A stretch of 64,000 nucleotides of DNA from Marinobacter bohaiensis (GTDB taxonomy: Bacteria; Pseudomonadota; Gammaproteobacteria; Pseudomonadales; Oleiphilaceae). Below, one piece after another: positions 45,949 through 53,358 of this stretch; positions within the stretch are counted from its first letter, which is position 1; every line of letters begins with the position of its first letter. The DNA lies in NCBI RefSeq assembly GCF_003258515.1, contig NZ_QGEH01000001.1:2790001-2854000 (forward strand), in the 5' to 3' direction. The position numbers and the translations under genes were made by a program. Under the pieces are notes generated by a model. It saw only the letters and a list, made by a program, of their open reading frames with translations, was not told the DNA's origin and did no database searches.

Positions 45949-47730
45949 ATGTCCACCGCCACCTTCCCCGCTCCTGCGCGCACATCACTGACCCTGCGCG
46001 ATGTCTGCACCGCCCTGGTGGAACAGGGACTGATTGCCCAGGAGGATGCGGAACGGGTGCTGACGGCCAACCTGGGCGCGGACGCTGCCAAACGACACCC
46101 GCTGACGGTGATTGCCGAAGCCGGCCTGGTGAGCCGGCAGTCGCAACGCAAACTGGACCTGGAACGGCTGACGCAATGGCTGGCCGAATGGGCGGAACAG
46201 CCCTACTACCACATCGATCCGCTGAAGATTGACGTGGCGGCCATTTCCAAAGTGATGTCCTACGCCTTCGCCCAGCGCCACGGCATCCTGGCGGTGGAGA
46301 TCCATCCGGAGGAAATCTGGATCGCCAGCGCCGAACCCTTCAAGTCCGACTGGGAAAGCAACCTGGGCCAGGTCCTGAAGAAGGACATCAAACGGGTGGT
46401 CGCCAACCCGGAAGGCATTCGCCGCTTTACCGTCGAGTTCTACCAGCTTGCCAGTTCCGTCAGCAAAGCCATTGGCGCGACCAAGCAGGGCGCCGCTAAC
46501 CTGCATAATTTCGAGCAGTTGCTGGATCTCGGGGAGAACGAAAACCCGGACGCCAACGACCAGCACGTGGTCAAGATCGTCGACTGGCTGCTGCAATACG
46601 CGTTCGACCAACGCGCCAGCGATATCCACATTGAGCCGCGCCGGGAGATTACCCAGGTGCGCTTCCGCATCGACGGCGTGCTGCACAATGTCTACGAGTT
46701 CCCCGATCAGGTGGGCGTTGCGGTGGTCAGTCGCCTGAAGATCCTGGGGCGCCTCAACGTAGCGGAAAAACGCAAACCCCAGGACGGCCGCATCAAGACC
46801 CGCAAGCCGGACAACAGCGAAGTGGAGCTGCGTCTGGCCACCATGCCTACGGCGTTCGGCGAGAAGATGGTCATGCGGATCTTCGATCCGGATGTGCTGC
46901 TCAAAGGGTTCGACCAGCTCGGCTTCAGCAAGGAAGACATCCAGCGCTGGAAAGCGATGACCGAGCAGCCCCACGGCATCGTGCTGGTCACCGGCCCCAC
47001 CGGGTCGGGCAAGACCACCACGCTCTACTCCACGCTCAAGCAGCTGGCCACGCCGGAGGTCAACATCTGCACCATCGAGGACCCCATCGAGATGGTGGAG
47101 CCGGCTTTCAACCAGATGCAGGTGCAGCACAGCATCGAGCTGAGCTTCGCGGCCGGCGTTCGAGCGCTGCTGCGCCAGGACCCGGACATCATCATGGTGG
47201 GCGAGATCCGCGATTTGCAGACCGCGGAGATGGCTGTCCAGGCGGCGCTCACGGGCCACCTGGTGCTCTCCACCCTGCACACCAACGACGCCCCCAGCGC
47301 CATCACCCGACTGATCGAGCTGGGCATTCCCTCCTACCTGATTCGGGCGACGGTCCTGGGGGTGATGGCCCAACGGCTGGTCCGGACGCTCTGCCCCAGC
47401 TGCAAGCAGCCGGCGGAGATCGACGAAAAGGCCTGGACCGACCTGACGCGGCCCTGGAAAGCGCCCAGGCCCAGCAGCGTCTTCGCGCCCGGCGGCTGCC
47501 TGGAATGTCGCAACACGGGCTACCGTGGCCGCGCCGGGGTCTACGAGATCCTGCAGCTGTCGCCGGCCCTGCGCAGCCAGGTAGACGACGGCTGTGACCT
47601 GGAGCAACTGCGCATCGGCGCCTACAAGGATGGCATGCGCTCGCTGCGCCTCAGCGGCGCGCAGAAAGTGGCGGCCGGCGAGACCACCATCGAGGAAATC
47701 CTGCGGGTCACGCCGGAAAGCCAGCGCTGA
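45949..47730 (+). CDS. GspE/PilB family secretion or pilus assembly ATPase
   Basis: This 593-residue hexameric traffic ATPase has an N-terminal MshEN-like region (about residues 10-170) and the core domain (HIEPRREITQVRFRIDGVLHN). Walker A is GPTGSGKTTTL at 349-359 and the Walker B and Asp box are DPDIIMVGEIRD; TGHLVLSTLHTNDA is the His box. A zinc-binding pair of CxxC motifs (LCPSCKQP and CLECRNTGYRG) marks the PilB/GspE type rather than PilT. No pilus or type II secretion genes are in the window, so its machine is unknown. Confidence 0.93.
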   Translation: MSTATFPAPARTSLTLRDVCTALVEQGLIAQEDAERVLTANLGADAAKRHPLTVIAEAGLVSRQSQRKLDLERLTQWLAEWAEQPYYHIDPLKIDVAAISKVMSYAFAQRHGILAVEIHPEEIWIASAEPFKSDWESNLGQVLKKDIKRVVANPEGIRRFTVEFYQLASSVSKAIGATKQGAANLHNFEQLLDLGENENPDANDQHVVKIVDWLLQYAFDQRASDIHIEPRREITQVRFRIDGVLHNVYEFPDQVGVAVVSRLKILGRLNVAEKRKPQDGRIKTRKPDNSEVELRLATMPTAFGEKMVMRIFDPDVLLKGFDQLGFSKEDIQRWKAMTEQPHGIVLVTGPTGSGKTTTLYSTLKQLATPEVNICTIEDPIEMVEPAFNQMQVQHSIELSFAAGVRALLRQDPDIIMVGEIRDLQTAEMAVQAALTGHLVLSTLHTNDAPSAITRLIELGIPSYLIRATVLGVMAQRLVRTLCPSCKQPAEIDEKAWTDLTRPWKAPRPSSVFAPGGCLECRNTGYRGRAGVYEILQLSPALRSQVDDGCDLEQLRIGAYKDGMRSLRLSGAQKVAAGETTIEEILRVTPESQR

Positions 47731-47770
47731 TCTACCGGGCCACACACGGTGCCCAGGATCTCACCGGGCG

Positions 47771-48853
47771 TCAGCTCGCCCCAGGCGTCATCCCGCACTG
47801 CTTGAGCAGGCGCTGCCAGCTCTCCGTGTGGCGCTGCACCGCGGCATCGAGCCCGGCCCAGATACTCTCGTCACCACTCTGCTTCAGGTAGCGGCGGTAA
47901 TACGGCCCGAATGCCTCGGGCATCACCGCCTGCTGCATGGCCGCCAGCTCGGCGAATCCTGCCACCAGGCCGACACGGGCCCGATCCACCGCCGCCATGT
48001 ATGGTTGCACCCGCTCGGCGTAAACCGCGTAGAACATGTTCCTGGCGATGTCGGCGTCCGGATTGGTCTTGCCGTTCAGGCACAGGGGATAGTCCGCCAG
48101 GCGCCGCTCGACCAGGTCCGCGGCGTCGTTCAGGCGGGTCGTCAGCAGCAACGCGCTCTTGATCAGCTGCCCCAGGCGGTCCTCCGCCTGCCAGCGCTGC
48201 TGGACGTTGTCGAGGAAGCCCAGATCGGTGCCGGTGCGGCCGGCCAGCAACGCTGACAAGCGGGCATTCATGAGGTTCACGTCCGTCGTCAGGTCGTCGA
48301 CCGTGGCCCCGGTCGCGTCCAGCGGATAGACGCCCTCGGTGCGGGTGAACAGGCGCTCGATTTCCTCGGTTGCCCAGGTGGCGTTCCAGATGGCGATCGG
48401 AAGGCTGTCGATCTTGGAGCGGCGCGCCTGGCGGACGGCGGCCTGCAGCTCTTTCTTCTCGGCCAGGGTCGGCAGGCAGTCCTCGGCGGCGTTGATGAAA
48501 CGCACTTCGTAGCGCAACACGTTGGACGGCTGCATCACCCGCCCCAGGCCCGAATTGCGCTCGCCCACAACCACCTGCAGTTCGCAGCCATACAGGGAAA
48601 GAAAGTCGAGCATGCCCAGATCCAGCTCGGGCATCGGCAGGCGGCGCTCCCGACGGCGCGGGAACAGGTCGGCCACGGGGATGGGCGACAGATGCGCGTC
48701 TTCGTCGAGCACGCGGGCAACACGCTCGACGTACTCGTCCATCATGTCCGTGGGTGCAGAGAAGGGATTGCACCCCGCCAGCAAACCCACGGCGACTGAT
48801 AACAACGCAATACTCAGAAGACGCACGATTCCGGATCCGACACAGCAGCGCAT
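47771..48853 (-). CDS. DUF3080 family lipoprotein
   Basis: This 360-residue protein has a signal ending in lipobox GLLAGC (Cys28 by count from ATG 48853). The mature region starts with a helix DMMDEYVERVARVLD, followed by conserved-looking ELDLGMLDFLSLYGCELQVVVGERNSGLGRVM and a largely helical rest. This fits DUF3080, known in Pseudomonas and Marinobacter, with no assigned function. It converges with the GspE-like gene, 40 bp apart. Confidence 0.85.
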   Translation of the reverse strand: MRCCVGSGIVRLLSIALLSVAVGLLAGCNPFSAPTDMMDEYVERVARVLDEDAHLSPIPVADLFPRRRERRLPMPELDLGMLDFLSLYGCELQVVVGERNSGLGRVMQPSNVLRYEVRFINAAEDCLPTLAEKKELQAAVRQARRSKIDSLPIAIWNATWATEEIERLFTRTEGVYPLDATGATVDDLTTDVNLMNARLSALLAGRTGTDLGFLDNVQQRWQAEDRLGQLIKSALLLTTRLNDAADLVERRLADYPLCLNGKTNPDADIARNMFYAVYAERVQPYMAAVDRARVGLVAGFAELAAMQQAVMPEAFGPYYRRYLKQSGDESIWAGLDAAVQRHTESWQRLLKQCGMTPGAS

Positions 48854-48928
48854 GATCGGCAGGGGGGTCGGCCCTGCCCCGTCATGTTCAGTGTACGTAA
48901 TCGGCGCCCCAATGGCGCAGCGGGACCA

Positions 48929-49633
48929 TCAGGGATGGTATTCGTCGATCTCTGCAATCAGGGCGTCCACCTCCGCGAAATTCCGGGCGACCCGGTACTC
49001 GCTCTCTTGCGGCTCGCCATCGCGAACCAGGAGGACGGTGGCCATGCCGGTGCTGTCGGCGGCGGCCAGCTCCGCTTCCACGTCGGACAGGAACAGCACG
49101 GTCGCAGGCTCCACGCCCAGCTCTTCCAGGATCGACTGATAGGCCGACGGTTCGCGCTTGGCGCCGATGCGGGTATCGAAATAGCCGCTGAAGAACGGCG
49201 TCATATCACCGCAGCGGCTGTGGCCGAACAGTAGCTTCTGGGCCTGCACGGAGCCGGACGAGTAGACGTAGAGTCGCAGGCCGCGGTCGTGCCATTCGCG
49301 CAGTTTATCGGCGGCGTCATCGTAGATGTGGCCCTGGAAATCACCGCTGCGGTAGCCATGCTCCCAGATCATGCCCTGCAGTGTTTTCAGGGGTGTCGCC
49401 TTGCGGTCTTCCGCGATCCACTGTTGCAGCTCCGCCACCAGGGCATCCAGATCCGCCGCATCGCGACCGCTCTGTTCGGCGACCGCGTCCAGTTGGGCCC
49501 TTACTTCCGGCTCGCCGGCGTGTTCTCGCACGAACGCCGCCATGTGCTCGGTGGCGTAGGGAAACAGCACCTCGTGCACGAAGGAGATGGAACTGGTCGT
49601 GCCTTCAATATCGGTGACGACAACCCGGATCAT
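48929..49633 (-). CDS. mtnC: Acireductone synthase (enolase-phosphatase E1)
   Basis: MtnC both enolises and dephosphorylates 2,3-diketo-5-methylthiopentyl-1-phosphate in methionine salvage. It is a HAD-superfamily protein of 234 residues. The start VVTDIEGTTSSISFVHEVLFPYA carries the first aspartate, YVYSSGSVQAQKLLFGHS is the second motif and ILFLSDVEAELAAADSTGM (seen as TVLFLSDVEAE) the last. It is the third gene of the mtnB-mtnD-mtnC operon, coupled to mtnD by ATGA. Confidence 0.96.
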   Translation of the reverse strand: MIRVVVTDIEGTTSSISFVHEVLFPYATEHMAAFVREHAGEPEVRAQLDAVAEQSGRDAADLDALVAELQQWIAEDRKATPLKTLQGMIWEHGYRSGDFQGHIYDDAADKLREWHDRGLRLYVYSSGSVQAQKLLFGHSRCGDMTPFFSGYFDTRIGAKREPSAYQSILEELGVEPATVLFLSDVEAELAAADSTGMATVLLVRDGEPQESEYRVARNFAEVDALIAEIDEYHP

Positions 49634-50190
49634 CCGGCCGCTCCCAGCATGCCTTCGTAGCGCGGCAGGCGGCTGGCGATGTCCTCGCCGGTGAAGCTCG
49701 CCACCCAGCCGTCGGGATTGGAGAACAGGCGGATGCAGGTGAACTCGGGCTCGGGCCCCATATCAAACCAGTGGCGGGTGCCGTCGGGCACGCTGATCAG
49801 GTCGTTCTTCTGACACAGCACCGCGTAGACCCTGTCGCCGAAGTGCAGGTAGAACAGGCCCTGACCGCGCACGAAGAAGCGGACTTCGTCTTCGCTGTGG
49901 GTGTGCTCGTCCAGGAATTTCTGGCGCGCCGCCTCCTTATTGGGGTTGTCGGCGGTCAGGCTGACCACATCAGCGGTCTGGAAGCCACACTCCGCTTGCA
50001 GGCGCGCCACCTCGTCGGCGTAGGCGGTCAGGATGTCGTCCTGGCTGGCGTTGGCCGGCAGGTCGCGGGTCGGCCACTGCTCGAAGCGTACGCCCTGCTC
50101 CCCCAGCAGCCGCTGGATCTCCTCGGGCGATTCGGTCAGCACCTCCGGCTGATCCGGCTGTTGTTCGCGATAGATTCGCAGCGTTGTCAT
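49630..50190 (-). CDS. mtnD: Acireductone dioxygenase
   Basis: MtnD is a metal-dependent cupin of 186 residues that oxidises acireductone to the 2-keto acid precursor of methionine (iron form) or to an off-pathway product (nickel form). The metal ligands are HTHSEDEVRFFVRGQG (two His and a Glu) and the later His in VPDGTRHWFDMG. The metal identity cannot be read from sequence. The start codon overlaps the mtnB stop and the stop overlaps the mtnC start. Confidence 0.96.
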   Translation of the reverse strand: MTTLRIYREQQPDQPEVLTESPEEIQRLLGEQGVRFEQWPTRDLPANASQDDILTAYADEVARLQAECGFQTADVVSLTADNPNKEAARQKFLDEHTHSEDEVRFFVRGQGLFYLHFGDRVYAVLCQKNDLISVPDGTRHWFDMGPEPEFTCIRLFSNPDGWVASFTGEDIASRLPRYEGMLGAAG

Positions 50191-50813
50191 CGTGTCACCC
50201 TCATCATTTCCAGTTCACAGGCGAACAGGAACTCAAATGCTTCCACATGGCGCAAACAGTCTGCCATGGTCTTTCCCCAGGTATAAAGGCCGTGCCCGCG
50301 GATGAGATAACCCGGCTGCTCCGGGTGAGCCGCGAACCAGTCGGCGGTCTCACGCGACAGGGCGTCAATCTCCTGGGTGTTGTCGAAAATCGGCACGGTC
50401 AGGGCCGTTTCGTGGGTGCTGATGCCCGGAAACGCTTTCTGCAACTCGTAGTCGCGCAGCTCCAGCCGGCCGGCATCCGCCAGCGCCCGGCTCAACACCG
50501 TAGCGTTGACCGAATGCGTATGCAGCACCACGCCCACCTCGGGAAACTGCCGGTACAGCACGGTGTGCAGCAGGGTTTCCGCCGAGGCTTTGGTGGCGCT
50601 CTGTACCGGACGTCCGTCCAGGTCCACCACCATGATGTCACCGGCCGCCAGCTGTCCCTTGTGGCGGCCGGAAACCGTGATGGCGACGTGGTCGTCGTCA
50701 ATGCGGGCGGAGTAATTGGAGCTGGTGGCCGGCGACCAGCCATTGGCGTACAGGAACTGGCCCGCCTCGATCAGCGACTGGGCAACCCGGGCGTAACGGG
50801 TAACATCGAACAT
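50187..50813 (-). CDS. mtnB: Methylthioribulose-1-phosphate dehydratase
   Basis: MtnB dehydrates methylthioribulose-1-phosphate in methionine salvage. It belongs to the class II aldolase/adducin family and is 208 residues. Zinc-binding histidines occur in VVLHTHSVNATVL and LIRGHGLYTWG; the N-terminal WSPATSSNYSARIDDDHVAIT is characteristic. It leads the three-gene operon. The upstream enzymes (mtnN or mtnP, mtnK, mtnA) are not in the window. Confidence 0.95.
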   Translation of the reverse strand: MFDVTRYARVAQSLIEAGQFLYANGWSPATSSNYSARIDDDHVAITVSGRHKGQLAAGDIMVVDLDGRPVQSATKASAETLLHTVLYRQFPEVGVVLHTHSVNATVLSRALADAGRLELRDYELQKAFPGISTHETALTVPIFDNTQEIDALSRETADWFAAHPEQPGYLIRGHGLYTWGKTMADCLRHVEAFEFLFACELEMMRVTR

Positions 50814-50888
50814 GGCGACTCCGGCAACGACGGCGATACGGGTCAGACGGGCCCGGAACGAACGGTTTCCGCCTGCATTTGGCGGCTA

Positions 50889-51860
50889 TTATAGTGAGCT
50901 GTCGTCGGCCAGCAAACGGTGTCGGGCGTCCACCAGATCCGCAATGATCGAAACGGCGATTTCCGCCGGTGTCTTGCTGCGGATGGCGATGCCGATGGGG
51001 GCGTGCAACTGCTCGAGCCGGACATCATCCAGCCCCAGGGAGATCAGGCGCTCACGTCGGGCCCGGGAGGTCTCACGGGAACCCATGGCACCCACGTAGA
51101 AGCAGTCGGCCCGCAGGGCGGCGAGCAGGGCCAGGTCATCCACACGCGGATCATGGGCCAGTGCCAGTACGCCACTGAAACGATCGCTGTAGGACTGCAT
51201 GATCAGATCATCCGGCAGGGCCGTCACGACCGGCGTATCATCGTCCTGCCAGCCCTTGAGGAAGGTTTCGCGGGGTTCGCAGAGCGTCACCGCAAACCCG
51301 CAGCGCCGCGCAAACACGGCGACATGGGACGCCACCTCGCCCGCCCCGACCAGCAGCAGCTGGCACTCCGGGCCGATGACGTGATGCACACCGGTGTCGT
51401 CTTCGTGGATGCCGGTGGCCCAGTCACCTCCGCTTTCGACGATGACCGCTCCGTCGTCAAGGGTCACACTGCGTCGAACCGCCTGGTTGCACTCCATGGC
51501 CGCCACCAGCCCGGCCAGCGGTTCCAGGTGCTCGATGCGACGCAGTGGCTCCACCAACAGACGGATACGTCCGCCACAGGGCAACCGGAAGCGCCCCTGA
51601 TCGGCGTTGGAAATGCCGTAGTCAATCACCCGCGGTGCATCACCCGCCTCGAGCGACGCCGTCCGATGCAGCAGGTCCTCTTCCAGGCATCCTCCAGACA
51701 CCGACCCGGCCCAGGCCCCCGATGCCGTGACAGCCAGCATCGAACCGGCGGGTCGGGGCGAAGAGCCCCAGGTTTCAAGGATGGTACAGAGCCAGACCCG
51801 CTCGCCGGCCTCCAGCCAGCGCACGACCGTCGAGAGGACGTCTTGCTGTGGGTGTGCCAT
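50889..51860 (-). CDS. XdhC/CoxI family protein
   Basis: ATG 51860, with GGAG six bases upstream, gives 323 residues; a second ATG six bases earlier is too close to that site. The N-terminal XdhC/CoxI domain (VVRWLEAGERVWLCTILETWGSSPRPAGSML and GSVSGGCLEEDL) is followed by a Rossmann-type XdhC C-terminal domain (LLLVGAGEVASHVAVFARRCGFAVTLCEPRETF, FYVGAMGSRET). XdhC proteins bind and deliver molybdenum cofactor to xanthine dehydrogenase-type enzymes. No such enzyme is in the window, so its client is unknown. It shares the mtnB upstream region but points the same way. Confidence 0.9.
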   Translation of the reverse strand: MAHPQQDVLSTVVRWLEAGERVWLCTILETWGSSPRPAGSMLAVTASGAWAGSVSGGCLEEDLLHRTASLEAGDAPRVIDYGISNADQGRFRLPCGGRIRLLVEPLRRIEHLEPLAGLVAAMECNQAVRRSVTLDDGAVIVESGGDWATGIHEDDTGVHHVIGPECQLLLVGAGEVASHVAVFARRCGFAVTLCEPRETFLKGWQDDDTPVVTALPDDLIMQSYSDRFSGVLALAHDPRVDDLALLAALRADCFYVGAMGSRETSRARRERLISLGLDDVRLEQLHAPIGIAIRSKTPAEIAVSIIADLVDARHRLLADDSSL

Positions 51861-51989
51861 GCGCATCTCCCTGTGGCAATTCGATGGCCAATCGGGGCAA
51901 AGGCGCGAGCCCCAGGGTAAAGACATTCCCGTAACCGGCCGTCATCGTCAAGTGGGAGGGTATGGGATTTTGAGAAAGCCCAAACAACA

Positions 51990-52010
51990 ACGCCGGGCAA
52001 AGCCCGGCGT
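51990..52010. terminator. 9-bp perfect hairpin downstream of the repeat lipoprotein gene
   Basis: ACGCCGGGC (51990-51998) and GCCCGGCGT (52002-52010) enclose an AAA loop. Read on the minus strand it is followed by TGTTGTTTGG, a weak T-rich tail, about 50 bp after the small lipoprotein gene. Confidence 0.65.
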
Positions 52011-52060
52011 GTTTATGACAGCCCTTGTGCGCTGGCTGGAAGGAAGGTCGACAATCCGGG

Positions 52061-52300
52061 CTATTCGATGACCGGCTCGCCGTTGCTGTCATTCCAGATT
52101 TTGCGTTCGCCGGAATCCATCTTGCCGTTGCTATCCCAGAACTCGCGGTCTTCGGAATCATCGATCTTGCCGTTGTCATCCCAGACTTCCCGATTCTGGG
52201 TGGCTTCGTCCACCTTGCCGTTATCGTCCCAGATCACACGATCCTTACTGCAGCCGGCAAGCGCCACACCCAGCACGGCAACCCATATCAGCTTACGCAT
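52061..52300 (-). CDS. Small lipoprotein of four tandem W-(D/N)-x-NGK repeats
   Basis: ATG 52300, with GGGAG seven bases upstream, gives 79 residues. The signal MRKLIWVAVLGVALAGC ends in a lipobox (Cys17). Nearly all of the mature 62 residues consist of four repeats around WDDNGKVD, WDDNGKID, WDSNGKMD and WNDSNGE, with Trp at positions 24, 40, 55 and 69. The acidic D-x-N-G pattern recalls short calcium-binding loops, but this is a guess. I do not recognise a named family. It lies 98 bp after smrA on the same strand. Confidence 0.8.
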   Translation of the reverse strand: MRKLIWVAVLGVALAGCSKDRVIWDDNGKVDEATQNREVWDDNGKIDDSEDREFWDSNGKMDSGERKIWNDSNGEPVIE

Positions 52301-52397
52301 GAAAAAACTCCCGGTTGATTTCACACGAGCCTATTGCAACACAAATCCTGGCGCCACCCCATTACGTGTCGCTCATCATTGCAGTTCTCAGGAATTT

Positions 52398-52979
52398 CTA
52401 TTTGAAGCCGTGGCGTTCGCGGTTGCGCTGCTTGTCCTTCTCGCCTTTACGCAACATGACGTAGACCGCACCGGTGCCGCCATGATGTCTCTGGGCCGAG
52501 TGAAAAGCCATGACCGCGTCCAGCTCCGGCAGCCATTTGGCGAGATAACTCTTGAGCTGGGCAATGCCGTCCGGGTTCCGCTCCCCCTTGCCGTGCAGGA
52601 TCAAGGCGGTGCGTACGCCGTGGGTCACGCACTCGTTGATGAAACTGAACACTTCCAACCGCGCCTGGTCGACGGTCATGCGATGCAGGTCCAGGCGGGC
52701 ATCGATCTGGTACTGGCCCAGGCGCAACTTGCGATAGACGCCATGCTGAATGCCTGGGCGCTGATACGCGAGCACGTCGTGACTCTTGAGCGGGTCAACG
52801 TTGTCACCGGTCAGTGGATTGCGGTCCTTGGGCGCCTCGTCAACGGCGGCCCGCTGACGTTCCAGGTGGCCGGGAGTCATGGAACGGGAGGCTTGCACGT
52901 CGGCGCGGTTGGGTCGCTTGATGCGGCGGACGTCGCTCATTTCCTCCAGGAAGCTGAGCCGTTCGTCTTTTGTGGTCAT
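52398..52979 (-). CDS. smrA: Smr-domain DNA endonuclease SmrA
   Basis: This 193-residue protein has a C-terminal Smr domain: LDLHRMTVDQARLEVFSFIN, then TALILHGKGERN and the end WLPELDAVMAFHSAQRHHGGTGAVYVMLR. The helical N-terminal part (MTTKDERLSFLEEMSDVRRIK) and total length match SmrA, a nicking endonuclease in E. coli. It is not attached to a MutS2 protein. The gap upstream contains a minus-strand terminator, so its own promoter must lie between about 52980 and 53105. Confidence 0.9.
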   Translation of the reverse strand: MTTKDERLSFLEEMSDVRRIKRPNRADVQASRSMTPGHLERQRAAVDEAPKDRNPLTGDNVDPLKSHDVLAYQRPGIQHGVYRKLRLGQYQIDARLDLHRMTVDQARLEVFSFINECVTHGVRTALILHGKGERNPDGIAQLKSYLAKWLPELDAVMAFHSAQRHHGGTGAVYVMLRKGEKDKQRNRERHGFK

Positions 52980-53106
52980 GGTTCAACCTGATGCTTGCTG
53001 TCTCTCACATCCGGACATACGGCAAAGACCCGGACGAAAAGACTGTACCACCAGCCAGGAAAGCAAGGAAGCGGAGGGAAATGGACGGAATGCAGGGCCC
53101 AGAACG

Positions 53107-53132
53107 AAAAAACCCCCGGAGGGGACCGGGGG
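53107..53132 (-). terminator. Rho-independent terminator upstream of smrA
   Basis: A 7-bp all-GC stem followed by six T on the minus strand. It is oriented toward smrA, about 128 bp before the smrA start, so it must end a transcript that begins inside the gap or antisense to the CBS gene. Confidence 0.8.
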
Positions 53133-53280
53133 GAGCATAATTCGGGAAGAAACTTCCCTTAAGCTTTCAGACACCACAGACAGTTATCCCGACGGAGATC
53201 AGTCACGAGATAACTGCGCACACCTTAACCATTCCAGGCGCTTTCTGCCGTTGTACATTAGTCTTAAACGGTGTCCGCTT
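53107..53280 (-). ncRNA. Candidate small structured RNA ending in a strong terminator
   Basis: Read on the minus strand there is a stem CAGTTATC/GATAACTG (53216-53209 with 53188-53181), then GGGAAG/CTTCCC with a 3-base loop (53158-53144), then CCCCCGG/CCGGGGG with a 6-base loop followed by TTTTTT (53132-53107). No minus-strand gene lies upstream for this terminator to serve, since everything to the right is plus strand. The 5' end is unknown; the start given is only a guess from the gap size, and no confident promoter was found. Confidence 0.45.
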
Positions 53281-53358
53281 CTCCATGGCGGATACCGCTT
53301 TCATCTACACTGTCAGCACAACGACAACGGAGCCCCAGGCCCACCCGGAAAACGACCC

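Larger units (their letters stand above)
52980..53358. other. 379-bp divergent gap between smrA and the CBS/DUF294 gene
   Basis: No protein gene is supported. The gap must carry promoters for both flanking genes. It holds three consecutive stem-loops (53113-53132, 53144-53158, 53181-53216), the first followed by six T on the minus strand, and a TTTAAGACTAATG element (minus strand, 53256-53268). A 26-codon frame (ATG 53285) stops across the start codon of the CBS/DUF294 gene (ATGGTAG) but has no ribosome-binding site. Confidence 0.6.

Noticed and set aside
45985-47745. Minus-strand open frame of 586 codons opposite the GspE-like gene
   Set aside because: Antisense shadow of a clear ATPase gene.
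53195-53251. 18-codon minus-strand frame MYNGRKRLEWLRCAQLSR in the gap
   Set aside because: It has no ribosome-binding site and a start codon inside the proposed regulatory element. It is more likely part of the RNA candidate than a protein.
53107-53280. RsmY/RsmZ-type RNA identity for the candidate small RNA
   Set aside because: Only about five GGA triplets are present, not clearly above chance, and no GacA-type upstream site is seen.
52879-53358. N-terminal extension of the CBS/DUF294 gene by 160 codons
   Set aside because: It crosses smrA and a terminator, and the added sequence is low-quality and unlike any domain. The ATG at 53359 places the cyclic-nucleotide-like domain at the N-terminus as in relatives.
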